Positions 45,936 through 58,319 of a DNA stretch of 64,000 bases are shown here, piece after piece. Each line of letters starts with the position of its first letter. Within the stretch, counting starts at the first letter, position 1. Both the position numbers and the translations under genes were made by a program. The notes beneath the pieces are model-generated. The model did not search any database. It had not been told where the DNA came from and saw only the letters and a program-made list of their open reading frames with translations. Location of the stretch: positions 25,827,431-25,891,430 of the forward strand of contig CM053146.1 in assembly GCA_028571685.1 (NCBI GenBank). Reading direction: 5' to 3'. The DNA is from Heterohyrax brucei. Taxonomy: Eukaryota; Chordata; Mammalia; Hyracoidea; Procaviidae.

Positions 45936-47921
45936 ACATATTTTATTGTATTTCAAGTGAACGTTTACAGTCCAAGTCAATTTGCCGTATAGTGCCGCAC
46001 CAACACCTCTGTGCAACTCGAGCTCCTTTTCCCTCCCTGTGATGGCACATTCCTCCCTTCCACCCTGTACTTCCTGAATTCATTCAACCAAGTCTTGTCC
46101 CTTCCTGTCTTCCATTCCATCTCACCTCTGTTGGACAGGAGCTGCATCAACAGCTTCATGTATATATTTAAGTGAAGAAGCTCACATTTTACCAGCATCA
46201 CTCTGTCTCTAACAGTACAGTCAAATCTTTGCTAGAGAGTTGGTTTTGGCATTCATTTCAGCTCTGGGCTACCAGTGAATCCAGGGGCAAGTCCTCAGTG
46301 GACCCTCCAGGATGTCAGACCATCAAGCGTGGTCTTTCAGTAGAGTTCTAAATCTACATTCTCCTTTTCTTCAACTATGTTAGGGACTATTTCTTGTGTT
46401 CCCTGTCAGGGCCATCATTGGTAACAGCCAGGCACCATTTTGTTTTTCTGGTGCCTTGCTGATGTAACCTCCCACTCATGTGGCTCCTTTTGTCTCCTGG
46501 GCTCATATTTTCCTCATGTCTTTGATGTCCTTTGTTCTCCTCTGCTTCAGGTGGTCTGGGACAAATTGATGCTCCTCAGATGGCAGCTTGCTAGCATTTA
46601 AGATACCAGAGGCCAGTCATGAAAAAGGGATGAAGAAGAATTTCTTAAAAAAATAATCAAACTTAGTCATGCCGATTAGCCTAGACATCCCCTGAAACCA
46701 TGTTCCCTAGAACCCTACCCTTGCTACTCTGACTTTGAAATGTTGGGTTGCATTTAGGAAACCTCTCAGCTTTTGTTGGAGTTCAGCTGTCACTTGCATG
46801 ACTTACTGCAAATCCTATCTACTATCTAATCTATGAATATCCGTCTCCCTCCCCTCCTTGGTAACCATCAAAGGTAACTTTCTTCTGTGCTTAAACCTTT
46901 TCCTGAGTCCTTATCATAGTAGTCTCACACAATATTTCTCCTTCTGACTAACTGCACTCATCATAACATCTTCCAGATGCCTCCATTTTATCAGATACTT
47001 CCAATGTCATCTTTGTTCCTTTTCCTTACATGCTATTCCATTGTACGAATATACCACAGTTTGTTTATCCATTCATCTGTTGATGGGCACCTAAGTTAGT
47101 TCTATCTTTTTGCTATGATTGACAGTGATGAAATAAACATTTATTTGCATGTATGTATTCATGTGACAGTCCTTATTTCTCTAGAACATATTCTGAATTG
47201 TGGAATTGCTACATCATATGGTATTTCTATTCTAGCTTTTAAAGAAAGTGACAAATTGATTTCCAAAGTGGTTGTACCATCTTACATTGCCACCAGCTAT
47301 GTAGAGGAGTTCCAGTCTCTCCACAAACTTTCTTACATTTATTGTTTTCTGTTCTTTTTGGATTAATGCCAGCCTTACTGTGGTGACACGGTATCTCATT
47401 CTAGTATTGATTTGGATTTGTTTAATGGGTCATGATCCTGATCATTTCCTCATGTGTCTTTTAGCTTCCCAGATGTCTTCTTGAGTGAAGTGACTGTTGA
47501 TTATCATTTCAACCCCACTCCATGTTTCTTTCCTTTTTTTTTTTCAGTTGTGTTATTTGTCTTTTTCTTAGTGAGGTTTTGTAGTACTTTATAGATTATG
47601 GAAATTAGACACTGATCAGATTTGTGGTTGCCAATTTTTTTTTTCCTATTTTATAGGTAGTCTTTTTACTTCTATGGTGAAGTCTTTGGATGAGCATAGT
47701 GTCGGATTTTTGGTAGTTCCTGTTTAACTATTTTCCTTTCTGCTGATTGTTACTGTTAATAGTAGTCTGTTAATACCATTTATTAGGGCTCCCATTATTG
47801 TCCCTATTTTTTGTCCATCATTTTTATTATTTTAGACTATATATTTAGGTTTTTGATCCACTTTGAGTTAGTTTGTTCATGGAGTGAGATACAAGTCTTG
47901 TTTCATTTTTCTCTCTCTCTT
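45936..47921 (-). mobile_element. Older L1, 3' UTR and ORF2 C-terminal part
   Basis: Reversed 3' UTR to about 46920, then ORF2 C-terminal sequence ('GTTTATCCATTCATCTGTTG', 'ATTCTGAATTGTGGAATTGC') to 'CAAGTCTTGTTTCATTTTT', where the younger L1 begins. The copies at 22859 and 49000 are alike in layout but clearly different in sequence. Confidence 0.88.
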
Positions 47922-48903
47922 TTTTTTTGTTATGATTGAATGAAAATGTACATTCCTATATAAATTTGCGTGCTCACCTATATGCAGCTCCCACTTCTCT
48001 CCCTGCCCAGTGAAAGCACACTCTTCCTCTCTGCTCCATAGGTGTCCTATCCTCCCAACAATCTCCTATCCCCTCCTCTCCACCCACTCCCCTCCCTCCA
48101 GTAAGAAGTTAACAGGATGACATCCTATGGATGCATAGAACCATAAAGTGCACACATGATACAGTCACTCTATGTCACTAAGTCCAATCCATTCCTGTCC
48201 GAAGAGTTGACCTCCATAATGATTTAAGGATAGGGGAGCATCAGGACCAGTGGCCATGCTCCCAGGGGAAATCCAAGGCCTCTGGACCATCAATTTGGGT
48301 CTTTTAGTGGAGATCTCAAGGTGTACCCCTTTTTATTCTTGTGTTGCCAGTGAGACTCAACTTCATGACCTCCATAATGGCTATCACTTGTGGTTGCTGA
48401 GCACCATCTGGTTCTTCCAGTCACAAGTCAATGTAGCCACCCGTTCACATGGGTCTCTCTGTCTTTGGGGTTCTCTTTCCTCCATGTCCTTTGGGTCCTT
48501 GGAGATAATATGTTCCTGTTTAGTTGGGACCATTTGCTATAAGCTCAGATGGCAGCTTGGCAGCTTTTAAGACACCAGTCACCACTCACCAATGTGGGGT
48601 GCAGAGAACTCTCTTAGCAAAAAGCTGTATCAATTGGCCTTGATTTCCCCTGAGAGCGTGGTCCAAAGCCACCCACCCCAGCTACTCTGTCTTTGCAATA
48701 TTGGGTTACACTGGGAGGAGTAATCATGTTATGTCAAAGTGCAGTTAATATTGATCTTCTTTCTAATGTGTGCTGTCACTGACTGATTTCACCCAACCAA
48801 ATTTCTATCAACTATCTAACCTACACCCTCTTCCCCTCGAACTTCTTCCCTCCTCACTGTTGCAGTCATCAAAAAGTCTTTTCTTCTATGCATGAGTTGA
48901 TTT

Positions 48904-51900
48904 TCAAGTTCTTATCATAGGGGTCTCATACAATATTTGTGCTTTTATTGCTGACTATTTTCAACATAATGTCCTCCAACTGAAACCAGGTTATGAGATG
49001 TTTCCTAAAATAACTGTTGTTCTTTACCATTGCATAGTATTCCCTTGAGTGTATATATCACAGTTTACCTGTCTATTCCTCTGTGGTTAGGCATCTGGGT
49101 TGATTCCATCTTTTTGCAGTTGTGGACTCTGCTGCGATAAACATTTGTGTGCCTCTATCAGTTGGTGTGAATGGCCTTGATTCTGTAGGATATATTATAA
49201 GCAGTGGAATTACTGGGTCAAATGGTTTGTCTAGTCCAGCTTTTTAAGGGAGCATCAGATTGCTTCCCAAAGAGGTTGCACCATTTTTCAATTCCAGCAA
49301 CAGTGTAGGAGAGTTCCAATTTCTTCACAGCCTCTCTAGCATTTGTTGTTTTGCTTTTATTGAATCATGGCCAACTTTGTTAGAGTGAGATGGTATCTCA
49401 TTGTCATTTTAATTTGAATTTCTTTAAAAACTAATGATCATGAACATGTCTGTATGTATTTTTTGGCTGCCTGGATCTCCTTTTTAGAGAAATGTATGTT
49501 CATCACCTTCAACCATCACTTAATTGGATTGTTTACCTTTTTCTTATTAGTATTTTGTTGTATCTTATATGTTATGGAGATCAGGCATCAGTCTGGCATA
49601 TAGTTGACAAATATTTTTTCCCATTCTGTAGGTGGCTTTTTAATTCCATTAATAAAGTCTTTGGATGAGCAAAAGTGTTCGATTCTTAGTAGTTTCCATC
49701 GATCTATTTTCTTTTCTGTTGTTTGTGTTTTCTTTGAGAGAATTTGAAGTCTCTCTAAATTGTGTATTAAAGCTTCTATTGCTGTTCCTACTTTTTCTTG
49801 GATGAGCTTTATCATTTTAGATTTGATATTTAGGTCTTTTATTCAGTTTGAGATGTTTCTCTATAAGGTGCAAATATGAGTCTTGTTTCAACTTACTGCA
49901 GATGGACATTCAATTTTCCAGCATTATTTGTTGAAGAGATTGTTGTTTCCCCAGTTTAATGTCTTAGGGTCTTTGGTACATATCAACTGTTCATAGGCAG
50001 ATGGTGTCATCTCTGGGGTCTCAGTTCTGTTCCATTCATCTATCTGTTTTTGTACTGGTACCAGGTTGTTTTTAACAACTGTGGCAGTGCAATAGGTTCT
50101 AAAGTAGGGTAGTGAGAGGCCTCCCAGTGTGTTCTTCTTCAGTAGTGCTTTACTTATCCGGGTTTTCTTCTCTTTTCAAACAAAGTTGGTGGTTTGTTTC
50201 TTTATCTCATTAAAAAATGTCACTGAAATTTGTATCAAGATTGCATCGTATATGTAGATGGCTTTGGATAAAATAGACATTTTCACAATGTTAAGTCTTC
50301 CTATCCATGAGCAGGGTAGATTTCTCCATTTACATAAGTCTCTCTTAGTTTCTTATAGTAAGGACTTGTAGTTCTCTTTGTAAAGGTCTGTTATTTCTCT
50401 GGTTAGATATATTTCTAGGTAGTTTATCCTCTTAGGGGCTATAGTAAATGGTGTTGATTTGGTGATCGTTTCATTAATAATCTTGTTGTTGATATAAAAG
50501 AATCCTACTGATTTACTTATGTTTATCTTGTATCCTGGGACTTTGCTGAAGTCTTCTATTGGTTTGAGTAGTTTACTTAGGGATTCTTTAGGATTCTCTG
50601 CATATACAATCATATCATCTGCAAAGGGGGAGATTTTTACTTCTTCTTTGCTGATGCAGATGCTCTTTATTTCTTGATCTTCTCTAATTGCTCTACCTAC
50701 AACTTCTAGAACAATGTTGAATAGGAGAATTGAGAGTGGGCATCCGTACCTAGTACCTGTTCTCAAAGTAAATTGTTTCAGTCTCTCTCCATTCAGGATG
50801 ATGTAGGCAGTTGGCTTTGTATAACTGGCCCTTATGGCATTGAGGAATTCCTATTTTGCTGAGAGTTTTTTAGCGTGAATGGGTGTTGGACTTTATCAAA
50901 TGCCTTTCTGCATCAGTGGACAAAATCAGATGATTCTTCTCTTTTGTGTTATTTATGTGACTGATCACATTAATTTTTTTTCTGATGTTGAACCAGCCTT
51001 GTATCCCTGGTATGAATCCCATTTGGTCATGATGGATTATTTTTTTGATATGTTGTTGTATTTTATTGGCAAGAATTTTGTTGGAGATATTTGCATCTAG
51101 ATTCATGAATAATATTGGTCTTCATTTCTCTTTTTTTGCTGGGTCTTTCCCTGGCTTTGGTACTAAGGTTATGCTGGTTTCATAGAATGGATTTGGGACT
51201 ACTCCATCCCTTTCTGTACTGTGAAATAGTCTCAGTAGTATTTGAGATAAGTCTTCTCTAAATCTTTGGTAGAATTCTGCAGTGAAGCCATCTGGTCCCT
51301 TTTTCTGGTTGGTAGTTTTTCAAAGACACTTGCAGTCTCTTCCCTTGTGGTGGATTTATTAAGTTGTGCTGCTTCACCTTGTTATAATTTTGGTAGGCAA
51401 TATGATTCAAAGAATTTATTGCCTCCAGGTTTTCAAATTTGCCAGAGTGCAGACTTTCATAGCATTCTGTTGTGACGTTTTTTATTTCTGTTTGATCTGT
51501 TATGACAACTCCCCTCTCATTTCATACTTGGGTTATTTGTTTCCTTTTCTATTTTTCTTTAGTAAGTTTAGCCAGTGGTTTGTCAATTTGGTTGATCTTT
51601 TCAAAAAACCAGCTTTTTGTCTTTTCAATTTTTTCAGTTGTTCTTGTATTCTCTAATCTGTTTAGTTCTGCTCTAATCTTTAGGATCTGTTTTCTTCTAG
51701 TGCCTGAGAGGTTCCTTTGTTGTTCTCTCTCTACTTGTTCAAGCTGAGGGGTCAGTTCTTTGATTTGGTTTCTTTTTTCCTTCCAGATGTGTGCATTTAT
51801 GGAGATAAACTGACCTATTAGCACTGCTTTGACTGTGTTCCATATCCTCTGGTAAGAAGTGTTTTCATTCTCATTGGAATCTATAAATTCCTTTGTTTCA

Positions 51901-52830
51901 TCCTTTTTTTTGGTTTTGTTTTTTGTTCTTGTTTTCTTTTTTTTATTTAATATGACTGAGTGAAAATGTACATTCCCATATAAATTTACATGCCCACTTA
52001 TATGCAGCTTCCACTGTTCTACCTGTCCTTGATTTCTTCTATACCCATGGCTTTTTGAGCAAGATGTTGTTCAGTTTCCATGAGTTCTGCTTTCTATCTA
52101 TGTTTTTTTCTGTTGCTGATTTTGACTTTTATGGCTTTATGATCTGAGAAGATGCTTTGCATTAATTCAATGGTACGGATGGTGTTGAGAACTGCTTTAT
52201 GTCCTAACACATGGTCTATTCTGCAGAATGTTCCATGTGTACTGGAGTAGAAGTTGTAGTTGTTTGCTGATGGATAGAAAGTTCTATACATATTGATGAG
52301 ATCCAGTTGGTTAATTGTGGCAATAAGGTCTTCTGTGTCTTTATTGAGCTCTTTTCTAGATAATCTGTCCAATACTGAGAGTGCAGTGTTGAAGTCTCCT
52401 ACTGTTGTTGTGGAGTGATCTCTCTCCTTTTCAAGTGTGGTCAGTGTTTCTTCGTTGTATTTAGGCACTCTAGTATTAGGTGCATAAACATTTAGTATTG
52501 TTAAGTCCTGTTTGTGTTTTGGAACTTTCAGCAATAAATAATGTCCATCCTTGTCCATGATGGTGATTTTACATTAAAATCCATTTTATCTGATCTTAGA
52601 ATTGCCCCACCTGTTCTTCTTTGTGTACTGTTAGCTTGATATTTATTCTTCCATCTTTTAATTTTCAGTTTGTTCCTATCTTTAAGTCTAAGATGAGCTT
52701 CTTATAGGCAACATGTATATGGGCCATGTCTTTTGATCCAAGATGTCACTCAATGTCTCTTTACTGGAGTGCTCAGCTCATTCACATTCAATGTAATTAT
52801 TGATAGATATGTGGTTAGCGCTATCATTTT
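48904..52830 (-). pseudogene. L1 ORF2 (endonuclease / RT), best-kept copy
   Basis: Endonuclease: the 154-codon frame at 52094-52558 keeps GDFN, 'RIDHVLGHK' and the catalytic SDH motif. The upstream part has stops, and the glutamate block near the N-terminus is altered. RT: 50870-51106 has '[19 protein letters not shown]', and 50353-50766 has '[12 protein letters not shown]', an intact FADD catalytic box. C-terminal: 49588-49815 has 'PPTEWEKIFVNYMPD'. At least five frame breaks, plus the nested L1 at 51906, disable it. The stop complement is at 48904-48906. Confidence 0.9.
51906..52025 (-). mobile_element. Short L1 3'-end insertion nested in ORF2
   Basis: A T/G-rich tail (51906-51944) precedes the L1 3' end 'ATTTAATATGACTGAGTG', the same end as at 19412. 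ORF2 continues after it; the copy at 62455-62475 shows the uninterrupted target ('CATCCTTGATTACTTC'). TCCTT at 51901-51905 and 52026-52030 is a possible short duplication. Confidence 0.88.
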
Positions 52831-53279
52831 GATATGTTTATTTTTGTGTTGATGTTTTCGTTGTTGTCCTTATGAATCTCTTCTGGGACATTCTTCTATG
52901 TGAGTTGATTTTTCACCTTTCTCAGGGTTGGTTTTGTGGTTCTTGAGACTCCTGTATTATATTTCTTGATTTGATATATTGCATCTTTGTTGTGCTGTAC
53001 GGCTGCACCTGTGATCCTCCTTAATAAACTATGTATAAACTGAATTTTAACTACTAGTATTATAATCAACTTCCTCTCTATCTGGAAGGACTATAACAAA
53101 TGTAGTACATCCCTCTTTTTAATGCCAGCCAAGTGCCACTATGATGACATGATAGTTTTCACGATATGATCACTGGATCACTTTTTTCACTGTTTTAGTT
53201 TTATTGAGTTTGGAGCCTTCCCTAACTGAGCAGGACTCTAGGTGATGTGTCCTGTACTTCCTTCTAAAGTATAAAGTTA

Positions 53280-53485
53280 GTCATTTTGTTCTTCTAAGCC
53301 AAGAGATTCTTTCAGTATTTCTTCTAGCTTTTGTTTGGTTTTTACAAAATCTGTGAGTTTCTGTTCATCTGTGAATGTCTTGAATTTCTTTTTCAGATTT
53401 GAAAGATAATTTTGCAGGATATATAATTCTTGGTTGGAAGTTCTCCTTTAAAGCTTTGAATGTGTGATCCCATTGAATTAGGTCC
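53280..53485 (-). pseudogene. L1 ORF1 C-terminal fragment
   Basis: The frame at 53365-53682 contains 'WDHTFKALKENFQPRIIYPA', the ORF1p C-terminal domain. Upstream of about 53485 it passes into 5' UTR, so the coiled coil and RRM are deleted. The long frame therefore mixes coding and noncoding sequence. Confidence 0.85.
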
Positions 53486-54289
53486 ATCTCAGGCCTCCAT
53501 ATGGGTATATCCACCTCCCAGTGGAATAAGATGGCATCCTGAACAAGCTCCCCACCTGCCTTGGTACAGTGTACTCTGTGGTGCAGGTAGAAAGAGAGAG
53601 CAAATGTGCCAAGATGCACAGAGGCCAAAGCCTGGCTCTCAAAATACAGCAACCTCACCTGCCGATTGCACCAGTAGTGCATTTCAGGTTAGCTGCTAAT
53701 CAAGTCCCAGCTGCGCCTGCCAGCTAAGACAAAGAATAAAAGTTAAAATGGTGAGGCACCTTAGGTCCATTAAAGCCAGCACTCACCAAGAGTGGGTGTC
53801 AGCAAAAGAGAGGAGGGTTTTCATTCAGTGGTATGAAGTCCAAATTAACAGCCCTTTGCTGTGTCCTAGAGCTTGCTAGGTGTCCAAAAGGCTCCATTTA
53901 ATTTTCAGTTAAGGTCTTGGTTTCCAGAGAGATTTAGGGAGACATGTGTTTAGTCTATCATCTTGACTCCCAATTCATTTTTTTAATGAACTTTTTAATG
54001 GGTTTTCCTTCCATTCTTTTTATTGTTGATGGTTTTATATCTACTGAGAATTCTTAATTATGTTTCTTGTTTTGATTTATAGGATTATTAATCTCCTTTG
54101 TGACTACCCCAGTATCCCCACTAATAACCTATGTTTAATCCAGTCTTTAAATTCTTTATGTCACCTTGACTTTCTGGCCATCTTAAAGATGTATATATGG
54201 TGTAATTTGTCCTTCTTTTTGGTATGATGTCATCATTTGCATTCTGAGATCTCTGTTTCCCTATTTTTAGTGTTTGAGCTTTGATTTAC

Positions 54290-55230
54290 TTTTGTGGATT
54301 ACCTATCCATGTTGGTGTCTGGCTACTCTGACCTGAGTGGTCTCTTTGAATGTGTGTTACTGTGCTACTAATCAAAGAAATTTCTTTAATATTTCTTGTA
54401 GTTTTGGCTTGGTTTTTCAAATTCTCTAAACTTCTGTTTATCTGGTAATGTCCTAAGTTTGCCATCATATATGAGAGAAAATTTTGCAGGATATGTAATT
54501 CTTCATTGTCAGGTTTCTTCCTTCAAGGTTTTGTATATATCATCCACTGTTTCATTTCCAGCATAGTTTATGCTACACAATCTGAACTCAGTGTTAAAGA
54601 CTCTCCTTTTTATCATTTTTGGTTTAAGCCTAGTTTTCTTTAAAATCATCTCATTCTTTTTAGTCTTGGTTAATTTGATCATAATATGTCTTGATGTCTC
54701 TCCTTTGGCATCTGCTTTGGGTGGTGTTCAATGAGCATCTTGATTGGATATCTTCTCATATTTCATGTTATCAGGGAGGTTTTCTGTCAATAAATCTTCA
54801 ACAATTCTCTGTATTTTCTATAAATCCACCTATCCATCCTGGTATTCCAGTCTTTCTTAAATTATTCCTCTTGATAAGAGTCTCACATAAATTTTGGTGA
54901 TTTTTCTTTTTTAAAAATTCTTTTATCCAATTTTTCTCATATATACCTTTGTTAACTGTTTTAGCCTCAGTCTCACTAATTTTGCATTCTATTGCCTTGA
55001 TCATGCTTCTTTGACTTTCTATGAAGTTGCCTACTGTGATTTTATTGTTAACCTGATAAATTTCAGATCACTGTTACTCAAGAATTTCTTTCATCCTGTT
55101 TAATTTTTCATTATTTTCTGCTGTCCTTTGTGTAATCTCCTTCCTGATTTCTTGAAGAGATCTGTACATTACTTTTATATAATCTGCCTTCAATAATTTA
55201 GCAAGTTTTATTCATTTGGAAAATTTTTTG
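54290..55230 (-). pseudogene. L1 ORF1 remnant
   Basis: The frame at 54286-54468 lies in the C-terminal domain region ('MMANLGHYQINRSLENLKN'), and the one at 54798-55004 covers the RRM/coiled-coil boundary ('MIKAIECKISETEAKTVNKG'). Strongly decayed; recognised mainly from its position between spacer and 5' UTR. Confidence 0.7.
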
Positions 55231-56084
55231 GTTCTTTTTTGGTGAGTTTTCTGAAGTCCTAGTAGTATGCTTCTTTAAATGTTGGAAACTGATTGTTGTC
55301 TCTGAGCCAGCAGAGTTCTTTGAATTTATTTGTTTGGCTACTGTGTTGTGAATTTATATATCCATTTAAATTAATATAAATACACTTTAATTTAGTTTTT
55401 GACTGTCCTAACAGTCTAGTCATTTGAACTAGTTTGATTTCTTGGAGCCTTAATAATTTTGATGCCCCATCACTGGAGAGCTGGCTCTCAGTGTACTGAA
55501 AAGGGTAGTAAGAGTTGCCAGTTTAGGGAAGCTGGAATAATATTTTTTTCCTACCTCTTCCTTTGTTTTCTTCTCCAAGTCCTTGAGAATAGCTCAGGGT
55601 ATGCACATAAAGTGTCCCATGCAGGGCATCAGAGTTTAGCACTTAGTGTGGATCAAAGAAAGGAAGGGGAAGCACTGAGGAAAGAAAAAGAAATAAGTGC
55701 ATAGGAAAGGCTTCAATCCAGGAGATGTCACAAGCCCTTAACTGAATGATGCTCAGATGAATTTTTCATCAGTATCTGTAGGTGTGGATGTCTGAAGCTC
55801 ACATTCCCCACTGAGAAAGCTGTGCTCTGCTTAGTGTTCTACTGTTTTGTTTGGCTTCCTCATTGCAATGCTTTGGCTCCAGTTGGCTGGGAGAAATTGG
55901 CATCTCAGTGGATGCAGATTTGATTTTGGCCAAATGAGTTGCTTCCGCTCCTCCCCTCCCTGTCATCCAGTCACATCTTTCACCTTCTCACCTGACATTC
56001 AGGGCTCCTATAATTTCCTACATAGCCCATTCAGTTGTTATTCTAGTGCTTTGTTGTTTGAAGGATTAGAAAGTATGCTGGCTG

Positions 56085-56105
56085 CTCTGCCATCTTAGCC
56101 CCATC
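56085..56105 (-). promoter_or_regulatory. L1 5' terminus with YY1-like site
   Basis: Minus strand CTAAGATGGCAGAGC (complement near 56086-56100) matches the L1 5'-end YY1-like block seen at 24528 and 24542. Confidence 0.4.
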
Positions 56106-56112
56106 ATCTCTC

Positions 56113-58034
56113 AACAAATCCATTCTATAAGAAATTTATTTATAGAAATCTATAAAAATAAAGCAATTGACCATCATACATATTACAAATAACTGGACAG
56201 AGAAACCTAATTATCTGAAAATTCAGAAGTTCTGCATTAGGCATTGTGATATTTTGTCTATCTTAATAAAAAAATTAAAAATAACAAGATTTTCTTTTCT
56301 ACAGTATATTTGATTTCATTTGAAACAGTTTGCAATCACTGGTCATGTTTTTCCTTACCAAAGGGTAGTTCTGAAATAAAACTGAACATTTGGAAGACAG
56401 TATTTCACCATCTCACAGAAAAAGGAACTCATTAGTTCTCACAAAACTATCTTTCTATGAAAACAAAACTACTTGACAAATCTACTTTCTTGAATTATTG
56501 TTTAAAAAAAATCCTTGACTATTTTTAAACATTTAATCTGTAGGCCAGTTTAAAGGAAATTGTGAAGAATATGGAGATTATGCCTTTGCCCTAAAAGAAC
56601 TGAAGGTCTATGTGGAGACAGAAAATATATATGCAGGAAAATTGCAAACAACACTGAACAACACATGAGGAGTGATACACAAGGACAAAGAAACAAGGTG
56701 AACAATAATTCCAGCTTTTCCTGGCCAAAGAAAGGCCTTTGAAATTCTGGCAAGGTTTGAGGGGTAGGGAATGGTTTGCAACTGTATGAAAAATCCCCTA
56801 GAAGAAATTTCTGTCCACCCCTTCCTCCTTCCTGTCCTCCAATGGCTCCGCATAAAACAAAATATGTATCTACAGACATTGCAAACCTGCCCCAGTTTAA
56901 GTGACATAAGTCTTCCCATAGAGTTGATGCCATGACCAAGCCCCAGAATTATGGGATGTGACAGCCTTACCTGCCTCAGCCCCCAAATTAATCACAGCAA
57001 AGTGTTCTTGTCCTGAGTAGAGCACCTTTTTGAAGGCAAATTCCAATCTCCAGAGGATTCACAATGAAGGGGGACAGCTCTGTTTACCAATGAGAAGTAT
57101 TCTGATTGCCTCAACAGTTTAGGGAAACCTGTGTGTTACAGGTAGGAAAGATTGTATTTCTTTCTATCTCTTTTTTGCTTTCTTGCTTTTTTTTTTTCCT
57201 TACTTCTTCCTTCCTTTTCTTGTATCTTTATAAAAATAATTAAAAATCTTCCCAATACTCCACAAGCAGAGGTGGGTGAAAAAGGACGCATTTTGGGGAT
57301 ATTTCATCATTTCAGACACATCAGACTTCATAGGCCCTTAGCACCCAATTCAGCTTCCAACAAGCTTACCTAGAAACCAGGGTAAAGAAAATTAAAGGTT
57401 TTTGAAGGTCAGTGGGCACTTTCAGTAAGGCACCAGGATGTCAGTAGTTTTTGAAACATATTCCTGGATGCCAGAAGCTCCTTCTCCCACACATGAGGTC
57501 ACAAAGCTTCTTAAGTTCCATGGGAAAAGAAATCCTTTTTTCAAAAATAAACTTTGAAGTTATTTGAAGATGAAAGAAGAGGCTTGCCTCTGAGCCAGTG
57601 CAGAAGCAGTAGGGAGGGACTACTAGTATGTTGAAATGCACTTCAGAGAAACTTATTAGAATTTAAAAGACCTGTGCAAACAGATTCCCCCCTGGCCCTG
57701 TCCCCTGAAAGTATGTGACAAGATTTTAAGAACACAACTGAGGTCAGGGCTGATGCTGACTAGTATCTAAGACTACTTATTTGATTACACAATGTGATTT
57801 CTCATTCAATGAGGCAGATACAATGAAATTATTTCAGAAACTTACCTGTGAACTTTCTTGAATCCCTTAATCTGATTTAATATTAGTGAAAAGAGAAGAG
57901 GGCTATATTACATTTAGCACGACTGTGGTACATCAAATGCATCGCTATCAATTTTTCCCATTGGTACCATAGAAAAAGCAGAACTCTTAAACTGACAGGT
58001 GACTACTTTTTGTCATCAATTACTTTGTAAAAGT
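56113..58034. other. Unassigned DNA with pyrimidine tract
   Basis: No gene recognised. Overlapping 129- and 103-codon frames (56550-56939, minus) show no conserved domain. 57155-57230 is a T/C-rich tract. 56560-56700 faintly resembles an old interspersed repeat. Confidence 0.4.
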
Positions 58035-58308
58035 TTTTGTTAGCCGTTGTCAAGTCAGTTCAACTCATGGAAACTCCATGCACAACAGGACCATTGTGAT
58101 CCACACGGTTTTCACTGGATGAGTCTCAGAAGTAGATTACCAGGTCTTTCTAGACTGTCAGGAAACTCCAGTAAGTACTGTTTAGCATCATAACAACAAC
58201 GAAGTCTCCAGTGACAGATGGGAGGTGCATAGATCATAATTAAACCTGGATCTCTCTCAAGGATGGTGAAAATTCTGCCGATGAGCCACCACTTCACTAT
58301 CAATCAAT
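58035..58308 (-). mobile_element. tRNA-Gly-derived SINE with RTE-like tail
   Basis: The left end 'GTTGTCAAGTCAGTTCAAC' is RTE-like. The right end read on the minus strand, 'GTGGTGGCTCATCGGCAGAA', aligns with the A-box side of tRNA-Gly (GTGGTTCAGTGGTAGAA), followed by a decayed B box. The middle 'GTTTTCACTGGATGAGTCTC' belongs to the same afrotherian SINE family. Confidence 0.8.
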
Positions 58309-58319
58309 TACTTTAGGGA

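Larger units (their letters stand above)
47922..53972 (-). mobile_element. Younger L1, about 6 kb, both termini, ORF1 mostly deleted
   Basis: From left: T-run, 3' UTR (47930-48903), ORF2 (48904-about 52830), spacer, ORF1 C-terminal part (53280-53485), then a direct jump into a 5' UTR (53486-53972) that ends with the L1 5' block near 53951-53970. A candidate 9-bp duplication, TTCATTTTT, is at 47902-47910 and 53974-53982. A short L1 is nested at 51906-52025. Confidence 0.9.
53973..56112 (-). mobile_element. Older L1, ORF1 and 5' UTR
   Basis: ORF1 at about 54290-55230, then a 5' UTR to about 56105 ending in the L1 5' block ('GCCATCTTAGCCCC' at 56089-56102). It probably belongs with 45936-47921; flanks 45920-45935 and 56113-56130 are weakly alike (AATAAATCC / AACAAATCC). 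Confidence 0.85.

Noticed and set aside
56550..56939. 129- and 103-codon overlapping minus-strand frames
   Set aside because: Mixed low-complexity and hydrophobic stretches without a known domain; the two frames overlap in different phases.
58270..58308. Functional tRNA-Gly gene
   Set aside because: Only a diverged tRNA-like head is present and it runs into a SINE body; the cloverleaf would not fold.
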